Source of the DNA: Streptomyces sclerotialus
GTDB lineage: Bacteria; Actinomycetota; Actinomycetes; Streptomycetales; Streptomycetaceae
Length of the DNA: 64,000 bases
Direction of reading: 5' to 3'
Assembly: GCA_000719105.1 (NCBI GenBank)
Contig: JODX01000002.1
Location: 1-64,000 of the forward strand
This document shows, one piece after another, positions 33,822-45,942 of this stretch (its first letter is position 1; every line of letters begins with the position of its first letter). Both the position numbers and the translations under genes were made by a program. The notes beneath the pieces are model-generated. The model did not search any database. It saw only the letters and a program-made list of their open reading frames with translations, and had not been told where the DNA came from.

Positions 33822-34676
33822 ATGTCGGTGGACGGTGAGAAGGACGAGCCGGGGTGGGAAGTGGACCCCGACGACGAGTGGGGCATCGCTGTCATTGCCA
33901 CCGTGGGGCGGCAGCTGAAGCTACGGCGGGAAGCGGTGGGGATGCGTGCCGCCGAGTTCGGTACGGCGGTGGGGTACGGGGAGGACCTGGTCTACAAGAT
34001 CGAGAGCGGGAAGCGGATCCCCCGGCCCGAGTATCTGGACAGGGCGGACGAGGTGCTGGGGGCGGGTGGGTTGCTCTCGGCGATGAAGGAGGACGTGCGG
34101 AAGGTCCGGTATCCCAAAAAGGTGCGGGAGCTCGGGAAGCTGGAGTCGAAGGCGATCGAGATCGGCGTCTACGAGAGCAACAGCATCAATGGGCTGTTGC
34201 AGACACCGGAACACGCGCAGGCCCTGTTCAGAGCTTGGCAGCCGCCGTACTCGCCGGACGACGTGGAGCGGATGGTCGCCGCACGCATGGCTCGGCAGTC
34301 AGTCTTCGATCGAGACCCGGCGCCGTCGATCAACTTCGTGCTGGAAGAGGCCCCGCTGCTGCGCGAGGTCGGGGGCACAATGGTGTGGCGGCGGCAGCTC
34401 GAACGACTCCTGGAAGTCGGGCGGTTCTGGAACGTCACGCTCCAGGTCATGCCAACGAAGACCGATGCCCATCCGGGACTCGATGGCAGGATCGAGCTGC
34501 TGAAATTCGCGGACGGAACAGCCGTGGGGCGTGCTGATGGCGCGTTCAACGGCCGGCTCATCTCCGATCCGAGGCAGCTGCGCGTCCTGGAGCTGCAGTA
34601 CGGCACCATCCGGGCGCAAGCCCTGACGCCTCGGGAGTCGCTGGCCTTCATCGAGCAACTGCTGGGAGAGACATGA
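33822..34676 (+). CDS. XRE helix-turn-helix regulator with DUF5753 domain
   Basis: This 284-residue protein has an N-terminal XRE domain (VGRQLKLRREAVGMRAAEFGTAVGYGEDLVYKIESG). DUF5753 is recognised by KAIEIGVYESNSINGLLQTPEHAQALF, MVAARMARQSVF, FVLEEAPLLREVGG and VTLQVMPTKTDAHPGLDG. ATG at 33822 follows GGAGGGA. The stop overlaps the DUF397 gene by ATGA, so the pair is translationally coupled. Same class as the regulator at 20990 but clearly divergent in sequence. Confidence 0.9.
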   Translation: MSVDGEKDEPGWEVDPDDEWGIAVIATVGRQLKLRREAVGMRAAEFGTAVGYGEDLVYKIESGKRIPRPEYLDRADEVLGAGGLLSAMKEDVRKVRYPKKVRELGKLESKAIEIGVYESNSINGLLQTPEHAQALFRAWQPPYSPDDVERMVAARMARQSVFDRDPAPSINFVLEEAPLLREVGGTMVWRRQLERLLEVGRFWNVTLQVMPTKTDAHPGLDGRIELLKFADGTAVGRADGAFNGRLISDPRQLRVLELQYGTIRAQALTPRESLAFIEQLLGET

Positions 34677-34879
34677 TCCGCAAGACCTTCGCCGGAGACG
34701 CCTCCGAACTGGCGTGGTTCAAGAGCAGCTACAGCAGCGGCACCAACGGCGAGTCGTGCGTCGAGATCGCCACCACTCCCGTCACCGTCCACGTCCGCGA
34801 CTCCAAGAACCTCCCGGGCCCCCGCCTCGCCTTCACCCCGTCCGCGTGGGCGGACTTCCTGACGTACACCACCTCATGA
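34673..34879 (+). CDS. DUF397 domain protein
   Basis: This 68-residue protein has the DUF397 pattern ELAWFKSSYSSGTNGESCVEIATT, VHVRDSKNLPGP and FTPSAWADFLTY. It overlaps the XRE gene start-to-stop by 4 bases and converges on the HxlR gene with a 6-base tail overlap. Probably the small partner of the upstream regulator. Confidence 0.9.
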   Translation: MIRKTFAGDASELAWFKSSYSSGTNGESCVEIATTPVTVHVRDSKNLPGPRLAFTPSAWADFLTYTTS

Positions 34880-35227
34880 CCCCCCTCGCTCCTGGGCGGC
34901 CATCACCTCGTCACCGTGCTCGAACGCCCACGCACCGAACGCCTCGATCGGCGGCAGCAGGCTTCGCCCCAGGTCGGTGAGCTCGTAGTCGACACGGGGC
35001 GGCGCACCCGTACGCACGCGGCGTTCGACCAGCCCGTTGAACTCCAGCCGGCGCAAGGTCTCGGTGAGCACCTTGGGACTGATGCCGCCGATCCGCTCGC
35101 GCAGTCGGCCGGGGCGCTCCGCGCCCTCGCGCAAGGCCCAGATCACCACCGTGTTCCAGGTGTTGGCCAGCAGGTCGAACGCCAGCCGGGCGCGGCAGTC
35201 GGCGAGAAAGCCTCGGTCAACGGTCAC
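34874..35227 (-). CDS. HxlR family transcriptional regulator
   Basis: This 117-residue winged-helix protein has FDLLANTWNTVVIWALREG, RPGRLRERIGGISPKVLTETLRRLEFNGLVERRV and VDYELTDLGRSLLPPIEAFGAW, the standard HxlR pattern. ATG at 35227 on the minus strand. It is divergent from the NADP-binding oxidoreductase gene with 85 bases between, so that gene is the likely target. Confidence 0.92.
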   Translation of the reverse strand: MTVDRGFLADCRARLAFDLLANTWNTVVIWALREGAERPGRLRERIGGISPKVLTETLRRLEFNGLVERRVRTGAPPRVDYELTDLGRSLLPPIEAFGAWAFEHGDEVMAAQERGGS

Positions 35228-35312
35228 TTACCAGATGGTGCCCGAGCGAGTCCCTAGCGTCATCACCGATTCGGCGATCGGCAGGACGAGTACAGGGGAG
35301 CGGACGGACACC

Positions 35313-35990
35313 ATGAGAATCGGGATCATCGGCACCGGCGGCATGGCGGAAGCCCTGGGCGGCCAGTGGGTACGGGCCGGGCACGACGTACTGGTGGGCG
35401 GTCGGGACACCGGTCGTGCGGCCGGCCTCGCCGGGAGGATCGGCGCACGGCGGGCAGGGAGCATGCGGGAGGCGGCTGAGCACGGCGCGGACGCGGTGCT
35501 GCTGGCGGTGCCGCATGCCGTGGCGGCCGACGTGGTGTCCTGCCTCGCCGGGGCCCTCGCGAACCGGACGCTGGTCGACTGCACCAACCCGGTGGCGCCG
35601 GGGTTCGTGCTCGCGACACAGGGTGGGCCCTCGGCCGCCGAACGCATCGCCGCCGCCGCGCCCGGCGTACACGTGGTCAAGGCGTTCAACCTCTGCCACG
35701 AGAGCGTGTGGCGGCTGTCCCCGCCCGTCTTCGACGGCCGCCCCCTCGCGGTCCCGATCTGCGGCGACGACACACGGGCGCTCGGCACCGTACGCCGTCT
35801 GGTACGTGACCTCGGCTGCGAGCCGCTCAACGGCGGTGGGCTCGGCCGGGCGGCCCTGCTGGAGGCCACCGCCGCGTTCCTGATCGGACTCTGGGTGGGC
35901 GAGGGCGCGGACGCCCAGGCGATCGCGCCGCCGGCGGAGTACGCGGGCCCCCTTCAGGAGGGCGTCACTTCCGGGGCGGGTCCAGGATGA
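35313..35990 (+). CDS. NADP-binding oxidoreductase, F420:NADPH-like
   Basis: This 225-residue Rossmann protein begins MRIGIIGTGGMAEALGGQW, the dinucleotide motif of F420-dependent NADP reductase-like proteins. DAVLLAVPHAVAADVV, LVDCTNPVAPGF and HVVKAFNLCHESVW follow, then GDDTRALGTVRRLVRDLGCEPLNGGGLGRAALLE. The N-terminal domain is complete, but substrate residues cannot be assigned. ATG at 35313 follows GGGGAG. Likely regulated by the divergent HxlR protein. Confidence 0.82.
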   Translation: MRIGIIGTGGMAEALGGQWVRAGHDVLVGGRDTGRAAGLAGRIGARRAGSMREAAEHGADAVLLAVPHAVAADVVSCLAGALANRTLVDCTNPVAPGFVLATQGGPSAAERIAAAAPGVHVVKAFNLCHESVWRLSPPVFDGRPLAVPICGDDTRALGTVRRLVRDLGCEPLNGGGLGRAALLEATAAFLIGLWVGEGADAQAIAPPAEYAGPLQEGVTSGAGPG

Positions 35991-37819
<1,829 letters not shown>

Positions 37820-37879
37820 CGGTTCCCCGCCTTCGACACCAGTGCCGCTCCGCCCCACAGGCGGAGCCGGGCCGTGGCT

Positions 37880-37913
37880 GCACGCCCGGGCGCATCAAAC
37901 CGTCCGGGCGTGC
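37880..37913 (+). terminator. Terminator hairpin after gdhA
   Basis: GCACGCCCGG pairs with CCGGGCGTGC across a 14-base loop, 60 bases beyond the gdhA stop. Confidence 0.8.
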
Positions 37914-38310
37914 CCGTGTGTAGCCCAAGGTGACGTGGGGTACAGTCTTCCGCTTCGATTGGCCAGCGGCCCGGCCCGTATGGCAGACTGTCGGAGTTGC
38001 TCGGTCGAGTGTTGATGCTGCGCGCCTCCCGCCGGGAGGACCGGAAGCGAGTCCCACAGTACTCGTCGTCCCCATGTGGGGCGGACGTACGGGAATCTTC
38101 CGGGAAGCGTGAGTGCGGCACCGGCCAGGCACCCGGTGGGCCTTTCGTCCCCGACTTGCGGTTCCGGTAGGGCCGTGTTCCCCCAGCAGGGATGTTCCGT
38201 GAGGGACATCTGTGTCAGCGGGACCGCGACACGCCCGACCGCGTGGGTCGGAGAAAGGCAGCGGAACACCGGGTTCCGGAGCGTATGAGAGACAGGACTA
38301 CTGAGTAGCC
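37914..38310 (+). other. Long leader and promoter region of the S10 operon
   Basis: About 400 bases before rpsJ contain no convincing gene. TACAGT near 37941 and TATGGC near 37979 are possible -10 elements. GCCTCCCGCCGGGAGG is a short hairpin at about 38020. The length suggests a long 5' untranslated leader that could carry growth-rate or ribosomal protein control. Confidence 0.45.
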
Positions 38311-38619
38311 ATGGCGGGACAGAAGATCCGCATCCGGCTCAAGGCCTACGACCACGAGGTCATCGACTCCTCGGCGAAGAAGATCGTCGAGACGGTGACC
38401 CGCACTGGTGCGTCGGTCGCGGGCCCGGTGCCGCTGCCCACTGAGAAGAACGTGTACTGCGTCATCAAGTCGCCGCACAAGTACAAGGACTCGCGCGAGC
38501 ACTTCGAGATGCGCACGCACAAGCGCCTGATCGACATCCTCGACCCGACGCCCAAGACCGTTGACTCTCTGATGCGACTCGACCTCCCGGCCGGTGTCGA
38601 CATCGAGATCAAGCTCTGA
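38311..38619 (+). CDS. rpsJ: 30S ribosomal protein S10
   Basis: This 102-residue S10 (also transcription antitermination factor NusE) carries [22 protein letters not shown] and [23 protein letters not shown]. It heads the S10 operon after a long leader, and rplC follows 16 bases later. The length is standard. Confidence 0.98.
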   Translation: MAGQKIRIRLKAYDHEVIDSSAKKIVETVTRTGASVAGPVPLPTEKNVYCVIKSPHKYKDSREHFEMRTHKRLIDILDPTPKTVDSLMRLDLPAGVDIEIKL

Positions 38620-38635
38620 GGCCGGTGATCTGAGA

Positions 38636-39280
38636 ATGGCTAAGCAGATCAAGGGCATCCTGGGCGAGAAGCTCGGCATGACGCAGGTGTGGGACGAGAA
38701 CAACCGTGTTGTTCCGGTCACCGTCGTCAAGGCCGGCCCCAACGTCGTCACCCAGGTCCGTACGAACGACGTCGACGGCTACGAGTCGGTCCAGATCGCC
38801 TTCGGCGAGATCGACCCGCGCAAGGTGAACAAGCCCCTCAAGGGCCACTTCGCCAAGGCCGACGTCACCCCGCGCCGCCACCTCGTGGAGATCCGCACCG
38901 CGGACGCCAGCGAGTACACCCTCGGCCAGGAAGTCACCGCCGAGGTGTTCGAGGCGGGCGTCAAGGTCGACGTCACCGGCAAGAGCAAGGGCAAGGGCTT
39001 CGCCGGTGTCATGAAGCGCCACAACTTCCGTGGCCTCGGCGCCGGGCACGGCACCCAGCGCAAGCACCGCTCGCCGGGCTCCATCGGTGGCTGCGCCACC
39101 CCGGGCCGCGTGTTCAAGGGCCTGCGCATGGCGGGTCGCATGGGCAACGAGCGGGTCACCACCCAGAACCTGACCGTCCACGCCGTTGACGCGGAGAAGG
39201 GTCTGCTGCTCATCAAGGGCGCGGTTCCCGGTCCGAACGGCGGCCTCGTCCTGGTCCGCACCGCGGCCAAGGGGGCCTGA
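38636..39280 (+). CDS. rplC: 50S ribosomal protein L3
   Basis: This 214-residue L3 starts [20 protein letters not shown] and contains the conserved [19 protein letters not shown] and [19 protein letters not shown] loop that reaches the peptidyl-transferase centre. ATG at 38636 is chosen at the homology start; the open frame extends back over rpsJ. Part of the S10 operon. Confidence 0.98.
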   Translation: MAKQIKGILGEKLGMTQVWDENNRVVPVTVVKAGPNVVTQVRTNDVDGYESVQIAFGEIDPRKVNKPLKGHFAKADVTPRRHLVEIRTADASEYTLGQEVTAEVFEAGVKVDVTGKSKGKGFAGVMKRHNFRGLGAGHGTQRKHRSPGSIGGCATPGRVFKGLRMAGRMGNERVTTQNLTVHAVDAEKGLLLIKGAVPGPNGGLVLVRTAAKGA

Positions 39281-39288
39281 GGTAACCG

Positions 39289-39939
39289 ATGAGCACTGTT
39301 GACATCCTTTCGCCGGCAGGCGACAAGGCCGGTACCGTCGAGCTCCCCGCGGAGATCTTCGACGCCAAGGTCAGCGTTCCGCTGATCCACCAGGTCGTCG
39401 TCGCGCAGCTGGCCGCTGCCCGCCAGGGCACGCACAAGACGAAGACCCGCGGCGAGGTCCGTGGCGGTGGCAAGAAGCCGTACCGCCAGAAGGGCACCGG
39501 TCGCGCCCGTCAGGGTTCGACCCGCGCGCCGCAGTTCGCCGGTGGTGGCGTCGTGCACGGTCCCGTGCCGCGTGACTACTCGCAGCGGACCCCGAAGAAG
39601 ATGAAGGCCGCCGCCCTGCGCGGTGCCCTCACCGACCGGGCCCGCCACAGCCGCATCCACGTCGTCTCCGGCGTGGTCGAGGGCGAGGTCTCCACCAAGG
39701 CCGCCAAGACGCTGTTCGGCAAGATCTCGGAGCGCAAGAACCTGCTCCTGGTCGCCGACCGCTCCGACGAGGCCGCGTGGCTGTCCGCCCGCAACCTGCC
39801 CCAGGTCCACATCCTGGAGCCGGGCCAGCTGAACACGTACGACGTTCTCGTCTCGGACGACGTGGTCTTCACCCAGGCCGCTTTCGAGTCCTTCGTGTCT
39901 GGCCCCAAGGCCGCTGACACCGAAGGGAGCGAGGCCTGA
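39289..39939 (+). CDS. rplD: 50S ribosomal protein L4
   Basis: This 216-residue L4 has the exit-tunnel loop [25 protein letters not shown] and a C-terminal globular half with [23 protein letters not shown]. In other bacteria L4 also autoregulates its operon by binding the leader; the long leader before rpsJ would allow that. The last base overlaps rplW. Confidence 0.98.
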   Translation: MSTVDILSPAGDKAGTVELPAEIFDAKVSVPLIHQVVVAQLAAARQGTHKTKTRGEVRGGGKKPYRQKGTGRARQGSTRAPQFAGGGVVHGPVPRDYSQRTPKKMKAAALRGALTDRARHSRIHVVSGVVEGEVSTKAAKTLFGKISERKNLLLVADRSDEAAWLSARNLPQVHILEPGQLNTYDVLVSDDVVFTQAAFESFVSGPKAADTEGSEA

Positions 39940-40358
39940 TGGCTACGCGTCACCCGAGCATCGCCTCGAAGGCCGCCAAGGCCGCCAAGGCCGCGCGCGT
40001 CGCCAAGGCGCGCCGCCACGCCACCGAGGGCAAGAACACCGTCGTCACCCCGGCGAGCAAGGCGTACACGGACCCCCGTGACGTCCTGATCAAGCCGGTC
40101 GTGTCCGAGAAGAGCTACGCGCTTCTCGACGAGGGCAAGTACACGTTCATCGTGGACCCGAAGGCCAACAAGACCCAGATCAAGGAGGCCGTCCAGGCGG
40201 TCTTCCAGGTCAAGGTCACCGGGGTCAACACGATCAACCGCCAGGGCAAGCGCAAGCGGACCCGCACGGGCTTCGGCAAGCGTGCCGACAGCAAGCGCGC
40301 GATCGTGACCCTCGCCGAGGGCGACCGTATCGACATCTTCGGCGGTCCGACCGCCTGA
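39939..40358 (+). CDS. rplW: 50S ribosomal protein L23
   Basis: This 139-residue L23 has an actinobacterial Ala/Lys-rich N-terminal extension ([20 protein letters not shown]) before the core [20 protein letters not shown] and [16 protein letters not shown]. It lies at the tunnel exit, binding trigger factor and SRP. Its ATG overlaps the rplD stop by one base. Confidence 0.98.
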   Translation: MATRHPSIASKAAKAAKAARVAKARRHATEGKNTVVTPASKAYTDPRDVLIKPVVSEKSYALLDEGKYTFIVDPKANKTQIKEAVQAVFQVKVTGVNTINRQGKRKRTRTGFGKRADSKRAIVTLAEGDRIDIFGGPTA

Positions 40359-40398
40359 GGGCGGTCCGGATCGTCCGATATCGGACGAGGACTGAGAA

Positions 40399-41235
40399 AT
40401 GGGAATCCGCAAGTACAAGCCGACTACGCCGGGCCGTCGCGGCTCCAGCGTCGCCGACTTCGTCGAGGTCACGCGGTCCACGCCGGAGAAGTCGCTGGTC
40501 CGCCCCCTGCACAGCAAGGGTGGCCGTAACAACTCGGGTCGTGTGACCGTCCGCCACCAGGGCGGTGGCCACAAGCGCGCCTACCGCGTGATCGACTTCC
40601 GTCGTCACGACAAGGACGGCGTGCCGGCGAAGGTCGCGCACATCGAGTACGACCCCAACCGGACCGCGCGCATCGCGCTGCTCCACTACGCGGACGGCGA
40701 GAAGCGCTACATCCTCGCGCCGCGTGGCCTGAGCCAGGGCGACCGCATCGAGAACGGCCCCGGGGCCGACATCAAGCCGGGCAACAACCTGGCGCTGCGC
40801 AACATCCCGGTTGGTACGACGCTCCACGCGATCGAGCTCCGTCCGGGCGGCGGCGCCAAGTTCGCCCGCTCCGCCGGTGCCTCCGTGCAGCTGCTCGCGA
40901 AGGAGGGCGCCTACGCCCACCTGCGCATGCCCTCCGGTGAGATCCGCCTGGTCGACGTGCGCTGCCGCGCCACCGTCGGCGAGGTCGGCAACGCCGAGCA
41001 GAGCAACATCAACTGGGGCAAGGCCGGCCGCAAGCGCTGGCTGGGCGTCCGCCCGACCGTCCGCGGTGTGGCGATGAACCCGGTTGACCACCCGCACGGT
41101 GGTGGTGAGGGCAAGACCTCCGGTGGTCGCCACCCGGTCAGCCCCTGGGGTCAGAAGGAGGGTCGTACTCGTTCGCCGAAGAAGGCTTCGAACAAGTACA
41201 TCGTCCGCCGCCGCAAGACGAACAAGAAGCGCTAG
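40399..41235 (+). CDS. rplB: 50S ribosomal protein L2
   Basis: This 278-residue L2 has [19 protein letters not shown], the RNA-binding core [19 protein letters not shown], and the C-terminal region [26 protein letters not shown] whose His is linked to peptidyl-transferase function. It follows rplW after 40 bases. Confidence 0.98.
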   Translation: MGIRKYKPTTPGRRGSSVADFVEVTRSTPEKSLVRPLHSKGGRNNSGRVTVRHQGGGHKRAYRVIDFRRHDKDGVPAKVAHIEYDPNRTARIALLHYADGEKRYILAPRGLSQGDRIENGPGADIKPGNNLALRNIPVGTTLHAIELRPGGGAKFARSAGASVQLLAKEGAYAHLRMPSGEIRLVDVRCRATVGEVGNAEQSNINWGKAGRKRWLGVRPTVRGVAMNPVDHPHGGGEGKTSGGRHPVSPWGQKEGRTRSPKKASNKYIVRRRKTNKKR

Positions 41236-41247
41236 GAGCGGGTTTAG

Positions 41248-41529
41248 ATGCCGCGCAGTCTCAAGAAGGGGCCCTTCGTCGACGACCACCTGATCAAGAA
41301 GGTGGACGCCCAGAACGAAGCCGGCACCAAGAACGTCATCAAGACCTGGTCCCGCCGCTCGATGATCGTCCCGGCCATGCTCGGCCACACGATCGCGGTG
41401 CACAACGGCAAGACCCACATCCCGGTGTTTGTCACCGAGTCGATGGTCGGCCACAAGCTCGGCGAGTTCTCGCCGACGCGCACCTTCCGGGGTCACGTCA
41501 AGGAAGACCGGAAGTCGAAGCGCCGCTAG
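41248..41529 (+). CDS. rpsS: 30S ribosomal protein S19
   Basis: This 93-residue S19 starts [20 protein letters not shown] and includes [20 protein letters not shown] and [20 protein letters not shown]. It binds the 16S rRNA 3' domain with S13. It lies 12 bases after rplB. Confidence 0.98.
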   Translation: MPRSLKKGPFVDDHLIKKVDAQNEAGTKNVIKTWSRRSMIVPAMLGHTIAVHNGKTHIPVFVTESMVGHKLGEFSPTRTFRGHVKEDRKSKRR

Positions 41530-41573
41530 TCAGCGGGGTGTGAATGACCATGACAAACACTGAAGGGACAACC

Positions 41574-41921
41574 ATGGAAGCCAGGGCCCAGGCGCGGTAC
41601 ATCCGCGTCACGCCCATGAAGGCCCGCCGCGTGGTGGACCTCATCCGTGGCATGGATGCCACGGAGGCTCAGGCGGTCCTGCGTTTCGCCCCGCAGGCCG
41701 CGAGCGTGCCGGTCGGCAAGGTGCTGGACAGCGCCATCGCCAACGCCGCGCACAACTACGACCACACTGACGCCGACAGCCTCTACATCTCCGAGGCGTA
41801 CGTCGACGAGGGTCCGACCCTGAAGCGGTTCCGTCCGCGTGCCCAGGGCCGTGCCTACCGGATCCGCAAGCGGACCAGCCACATCACCGTGGTCGTCAGC
41901 AGCAAGGAAGGAACCCGGTAA
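41574..41921 (+). CDS. rplV: 50S ribosomal protein L22
   Basis: This 115-residue L22 starts [26 protein letters not shown] and ends [20 protein letters not shown]. The tunnel-lining beta-hairpin is [17 protein letters not shown], where macrolide-resistance mutations occur in other species. ATG at 41574 follows GAAGGGA; an upstream in-frame ATG at 41544 is less likely. Overlaps rpsC by one base. Confidence 0.97.
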   Translation: MEARAQARYIRVTPMKARRVVDLIRGMDATEAQAVLRFAPQAASVPVGKVLDSAIANAAHNYDHTDADSLYISEAYVDEGPTLKRFRPRAQGRAYRIRKRTSHITVVVSSKEGTR

Positions 41922-42751
41922 TGGGCCAGAAGGTAAACCCGCATGGGTTCCGGCTCGGTGTCACGACCGACTTCAAGTCGCGTTGGTACGCCGACAAGCT
42001 GTACAAGGACTACGTCAAGGAAGACGTCGCCATCCGTCGGATGATGACGTCCGGCATGGAGCGCGCCGGCATCTCGAAGGTGGAGATCGAGCGCACCCGT
42101 GACCGCGTGCGGGTGGACATCCACACCGCTCGTCCCGGCATCGTCATCGGCCGCCGTGGCGCCGAGGCCGACCGCATCCGCGGTGACCTCGAGAAGCTCA
42201 CGGGCAAGCAGGTCCAGCTGAACATCCTCGAGGTCAAGAACCCCGAGACCGACGCTCAGCTGGTTGCCCAGGCCGTTGCCGAGCAGCTCTCCTCCCGCGT
42301 CTCCTTCCGTCGGGCCATGCGCAAGAGCATGCAGTCCGCCATGAAGGCCGGCGCCAAGGGCATCAAGATCCAGTGCGGTGGCCGCCTCGGTGGCGCCGAG
42401 ATGTCCCGCTCGGAGTTCTACCGCGAGGGCCGTGTGCCCCTGCACACGCTCCGCGCGAACGTGGACTACGGCTTCTTCGAGGCCAAGACGACCTTCGGCC
42501 GCATCGGTGTGAAGGTCTGGATCTACAAGGGCGACGTCAAGAACATCGCCGAGGTTCGCGCCGAGAACGCCGCTGCCCGTGCGGGTAACCGCCCGGCGCG
42601 CGGCGGTGCCGACCGCCCGGCCCGTGGTGGCCGCGGTGGCGAGCGTCGCGGGCGCAAGCCGCAGCAGCAGCAGGCTCCGGCCGCCGAGGCCCCCAAGGCC
42701 GAGGCGCCCGCCGCTGCCGCTCCGGCTGAGAGCACCGGAACGGAGGCCTGA
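41921..42751 (+). CDS. rpsC: 30S ribosomal protein S3
   Basis: This 276-residue S3 has the KH domain region ([24 protein letters not shown]) and [21 protein letters not shown], plus the mRNA-entry helicase region [20 protein letters not shown]. The last 60 residues are an Arg/Gly-rich then Ala/Pro/Glu-rich tail typical of Streptomyces S3. Start overlaps the rplV stop. Confidence 0.98.
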   Translation: MGQKVNPHGFRLGVTTDFKSRWYADKLYKDYVKEDVAIRRMMTSGMERAGISKVEIERTRDRVRVDIHTARPGIVIGRRGAEADRIRGDLEKLTGKQVQLNILEVKNPETDAQLVAQAVAEQLSSRVSFRRAMRKSMQSAMKAGAKGIKIQCGGRLGGAEMSRSEFYREGRVPLHTLRANVDYGFFEAKTTFGRIGVKVWIYKGDVKNIAEVRAENAAARAGNRPARGGADRPARGGRGGERRGRKPQQQQAPAAEAPKAEAPAAAAPAESTGTEA

Positions 42752-42756
42752 CCGAA

Positions 42757-43176
42757 ATGCTGATCCCCCGTAGGGTCAAGCACCGCAAGCAGCACCACCC
42801 GAAGCGCAACGGTATGTCCAAGGGTGGAACGCAGGTTGCGTTCGGCGAGTACGGCATCCAGGCGCTGACCCCGGCGTACGTCACGAACCGCCAGATCGAA
42901 GCGGCTCGTATCGCCATGACCCGTCACATCAAGCGTGGCGGCAAGGTCTGGATCAACATCTACCCGGACCGCCCGCTGACCAAGAAGCCGGCCGAGACCC
43001 GCATGGGTTCCGGTAAGGGTTCGCCGGAGTGGTGGATCGCGAACGTCAAGCCCGGTCGGGTGATGTTCGAGCTGTCCTACCCGAACGAGAAGATCGCGCG
43101 CGAGGCCCTGACCCGTGCGGCACACAAGCTGCCGATGAAGTGCAAGATCGTTAAGCGCGAGGCAGGTGAAGCGTGA
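42757..43176 (+). CDS. rplP: 50S ribosomal protein L16
   Basis: This 139-residue L16 begins [24 protein letters not shown] and includes [28 protein letters not shown], near the A-site tRNA. The stop overlaps the rpmC start. Confidence 0.98.
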   Translation: MLIPRRVKHRKQHHPKRNGMSKGGTQVAFGEYGIQALTPAYVTNRQIEAARIAMTRHIKRGGKVWINIYPDRPLTKKPAETRMGSGKGSPEWWIANVKPGRVMFELSYPNEKIAREALTRAAHKLPMKCKIVKREAGEA

Positions 43177-43400
43177 TGTCGGCCGGTACCAAGGCGTCCG
43201 AGCTGCGCGAGCTGGGCAACGAGGAGCTTCTGGCGAAGCTCCGCGAGGCCAAGGAAGAGCTGTTCAACCTCCGCTTCCAGGCGGCGACGGGTCAGCTCGA
43301 GAACCATGGCCGTCTGAAGGCGGTCCGCAAGGACATCGCGCGGATCTACACCCTGATGCGCGAGCGTGAGCTGGGCATCGAGACGGTGGAGAACGCCTGA
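43176..43400 (+). CDS. rpmC: 50S ribosomal protein L29
   Basis: This 74-residue L29 carries [42 protein letters not shown] in two antiparallel helices. Start at ATG 43176, overlapping the rplP stop; a GTG 3 bases earlier is also possible. Overlaps rpsQ by one base. Confidence 0.97.
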   Translation: MSAGTKASELRELGNEELLAKLREAKEELFNLRFQAATGQLENHGRLKAVRKDIARIYTLMRERELGIETVENA

Positions 43401-43684
43401 TGAGCGAGAACAACGTGACTGAGAACACCGAGGCGCGCGGCTTCCGCAAGACCCGTGAGGGTCTCGTCGTCAGCGACAAGATGGACAAGACCGTCGTCGT
43501 CGCCGTCGAGGACCGCGTGAAGCACGCCCTGTACGGCAAGGTCATCCGCCGTACGAACAAGCTCAAGGCCCACGACGAGCAGAACGCCGCGGGTGTCGGC
43601 GACCGCGTCCTCCTCATGGAGACCCGGCCGCTGTCCGCGACGAAGCGCTGGCGCGTCGTCGAGATCCTCGAGAAGGCGAAGTAA
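43400..43684 (+). CDS. rpsQ: 30S ribosomal protein S17
   Basis: This 94-residue S17 carries [37 protein letters not shown] and [22 protein letters not shown]. Last gene of the S10 operon part; two strong hairpins follow before rplN. Confidence 0.98.
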   Translation: MSENNVTENTEARGFRKTREGLVVSDKMDKTVVVAVEDRVKHALYGKVIRRTNKLKAHDEQNAAGVGDRVLLMETRPLSATKRWRVVEILEKAK

Positions 43685-43689
43685 TCCAA

Positions 43690-43740
43690 GCGGGGGTCCG
43701 CCCCCGCTGACCCCCGCCGGGGGGCCGCAAGCCCCCCGGC
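43690..43740 (+). terminator. Two consecutive hairpins between rpsQ and rplN
   Basis: GCGGGGG/CCCCCGC (43690-43707, 4-base loop) is followed by GCCGGGGGGC/GCCCCCCGGC (43716-43740, CGCAA loop). They lie at the boundary of the S10 and spc operons in a 180-base gap, and may terminate, attenuate or protect transcripts. The rest of the gap probably holds an spc promoter. Confidence 0.7.
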
Positions 43741-43864
43741 AGGGTGTTCGCCCACGAGAGGCCAAAGTAATTCCTGCGGGCACCCCCGCAGGACAGTTCC
43801 GCCAGGCTCGCAGGACTGACCCGAAAGGGCACTGCGGGAACCGGCAGACGATCAGGAGATAGAC

Positions 43865-44233
43865 GTGATCCAGCAGGAGTCGCGACTGCGCGTCGCCGAC
43901 AACACTGGTGCGAAGGAAATCCTTTGCATCCGTGTGCTCGGTGGTTCCGGTCGCCGCTACGCGGGCATCGGTGACGTCATCGTCGCCACCGTCAAGGACG
44001 CGATCCCCGGTGGCAACGTGAAGAAGGGTGACGTCGTCAAGGCGGTCATCGTTCGCACCGTCAAGGAGCGCCGCCGTCCGGACGGCTCGTACATCCGCTT
44101 CGACGAGAACGCCGCCGTCATTCTGAAGAACGACGGCGACCCTCGCGGCACCCGTATCTTCGGCCCGGTCGGCCGTGAGCTGCGCGAGAAGAAGTTCATG
44201 AAGATCATCTCGCTCGCGCCGGAGGTGCTGTAA
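43865..44233 (+). CDS. rplN: 50S ribosomal protein L14
   Basis: This 122-residue L14 begins with GTG at 43865 ([22 protein letters not shown]) and contains [24 protein letters not shown]14 contributes to the subunit interface. It opens the spc operon. Confidence 0.98.
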   Translation: MIQQESRLRVADNTGAKEILCIRVLGGSGRRYAGIGDVIVATVKDAIPGGNVKKGDVVKAVIVRTVKERRRPDGSYIRFDENAAVILKNDGDPRGTRIFGPVGRELREKKFMKIISLAPEVL

Positions 44234-44235
44234 GC

Positions 44236-44559
44236 ATGAAGATCAAGAAGGGCGACCTGGTCCAGGTCATCACCGGTAAGGACAAGGGCAAGCAGGGCAA
44301 GGTCATCGCGGCCTTCCCCCGCGAGGACCGCGTCCTGGTCGAGGGTGTCAACCGGGTCAAGAAGCACACCAAGGCCGGCCCGACCGCCAGCGGTTCCCAG
44401 GCCGGCGGCATCGTGACGACCGAGGCCCCGATCCACGTGAGCAACGTTCAGCTCGTCGTGGAGAAGGACGGCCAGAAGGTCGTGACCCGCGTCGGTTACC
44501 GCTTCGACGACAACGGCAACAAGATCCGCGTTGCCAAGCGGACGGGTGAGGACATCTGA
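44236..44559 (+). CDS. rplX: 50S ribosomal protein L24
   Basis: This 107-residue L24 has the KOW motif [22 protein letters not shown] and ends near [20 protein letters not shown]. An assembly-initiator protein of the 50S subunit. Overlaps rplE by one base. Confidence 0.98.
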   Translation: MKIKKGDLVQVITGKDKGKQGKVIAAFPREDRVLVEGVNRVKKHTKAGPTASGSQAGGIVTTEAPIHVSNVQLVVEKDGQKVVTRVGYRFDDNGNKIRVAKRTGEDI

Positions 44560-45116
44560 TGGCTACCACCACCACTCCGCGTCTGAAGACGAAGTACCGC
44601 GAGGAGATCGCGGGCAAGCTGCAGGACGAGTTCAAGTACGAGAACGTCATGCAGATCCCCGGCCTCGTGAAGATCGTGGTCAACATGGGTGTGGGCGACG
44701 CCGCCCGCGACTCCAAGCTGATCGAGGGCGCCATCCGCGACCTCACCACGATCACCGGCCAGAAGCCGGCCGTGACCAAGGCCCGGAAGTCCATCGCGCA
44801 GTTCAAGCTGCGTGAGGGCCAGCCGATCGGTGCCCACGTCACGCTCCGTGGCGACCGCATGTGGGAGTTCCTGGACCGCACCCTGTCGCTCGCGCTGCCG
44901 CGCATCCGCGACTTCCGTGGTCTGTCCCCCAAGCAGTTCGACGGCCGTGGCAACTACACCTTCGGTCTCACCGAGCAGGTCATGTTCCACGAGATCGACC
45001 AGGACAAGATCGACCGTACCCGGGGTATGGACATCACCGTGGTGACCACGGCGACCAACGACGCCGAGGGCCGTGCCCTCCTCCGTCACCTCGGCTTCCC
45101 CTTCAAGGAGGCGTGA
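44559..45116 (+). CDS. rplE: 50S ribosomal protein L5
   Basis: This 185-residue L5 contains [47 protein letters not shown] and [20 protein letters not shown]. It binds 5S rRNA and contacts P-site tRNA. rpsZ starts 5 bases later. Confidence 0.98.
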   Translation: MATTTTPRLKTKYREEIAGKLQDEFKYENVMQIPGLVKIVVNMGVGDAARDSKLIEGAIRDLTTITGQKPAVTKARKSIAQFKLREGQPIGAHVTLRGDRMWEFLDRTLSLALPRIRDFRGLSPKQFDGRGNYTFGLTEQVMFHEIDQDKIDRTRGMDITVVTTATNDAEGRALLRHLGFPFKEA

Positions 45117-45121
45117 GCGAG

Positions 45122-45307
45122 ATGGCGAAGAAGGCTCTGATCGCGAAGGCTGCCCGTAAGCCGAAGTTCGCTGTGCGTGCCTACACCCGCTGCCAGCGGT
45201 GTGGCCGTCCGCACTCCGTGTACCGCAAGTTCGGCCTGTGCCGCGTGTGCCTCCGTGAGATGGCTCACCGTGGCGAGCTGCCGGGCGTGACCAAGAGCTC
45301 CTGGTAG
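45122..45307 (+). CDS. rpsZ: 30S ribosomal protein S14, zinc-binding (type Z)
   Basis: This 61-residue S14 has the zinc pairs [20 protein letters not shown], so it is the C+ form used under zinc-replete conditions. Streptomyces usually also keep a Zur-controlled zinc-free paralogue elsewhere (established knowledge). It is followed by a 212-base gap before rpsH. Confidence 0.97.
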   Translation: MAKKALIAKAARKPKFAVRAYTRCQRCGRPHSVYRKFGLCRVCLREMAHRGELPGVTKSSW

Positions 45308-45519
45308 TCCCCCTAATAAGGGATTCCCAAGGCTCTCGGTAAGCATCTGGGTCGGCAGGACGCCCAGCTCACATGCCTTAGGCTTGTGGGGTTGGGCGCC
45401 TGTCGCGCCCGTACGACTTACTACGCCGTAGGTCCACCGCGCCGCACCCGTCCCGTCTCGGATCGGGGAGAGGGATGGCGCACCAGGAAACCCCGGCGAG
45501 AGAGGCCGAAGGCCAATTC

Positions 45520-45918
45520 ATGACCATGACTGATCCGATCGCAGACATGCTTACGCGTCTGCGGAACGCGAACTCGGCATACCACGACTCCGTGACGATG
45601 CCCGCTTCCAAGATCAAGTCGCACATCGCGGAGATCCTCCAGCAGGAGGGCTTCATCACGGGCTGGAAGGTCGAGGACGCCGAGGTCGGCAAGAACCTCA
45701 CCCTCGAGCTGAAGTTCGGCCCGAACCGTGAGCGCTCCATCGCGGGCATCAAGCGGATCTCCAAGCCCGGTCTCCGGGTCTACGCGAAGTCCACCAACCT
45801 GCCGAAGGTGCTCGGCGGCCTCGGCGTGGCGATCATCTCCACGTCGCACGGGCTCCTCACCGACAAGCAGGCCGGCAAGAAGGGCGTGGGTGGGGAAGTC
45901 CTCGCCTACGTCTGGTAG
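45520..45918 (+). CDS. rpsH: 30S ribosomal protein S8
   Basis: This 132-residue S8 starts [22 protein letters not shown] and ends [29 protein letters not shown] at 45520 is where homology begins; an upstream frame from 45475 adds unrelated residues. In E. coli S8 represses the spc operon; no obvious target is identified here. Confidence 0.97.
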   Translation: MTMTDPIADMLTRLRNANSAYHDSVTMPASKIKSHIAEILQQEGFITGWKVEDAEVGKNLTLELKFGPNRERSIAGIKRISKPGLRVYAKSTNLPKVLGGLGVAIISTSHGLLTDKQAGKKGVGGEVLAYVW

Positions 45919-45942
45919 CAGAAGGGAACGGAGGAAACAGCT

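Noticed and set aside
38076..38288. Short frame in the rpsJ leader as a leader peptide
   Set aside because: No ribosome binding site or attenuator structure could be matched to it, and its composition is ordinary for non-coding GC-rich DNA.
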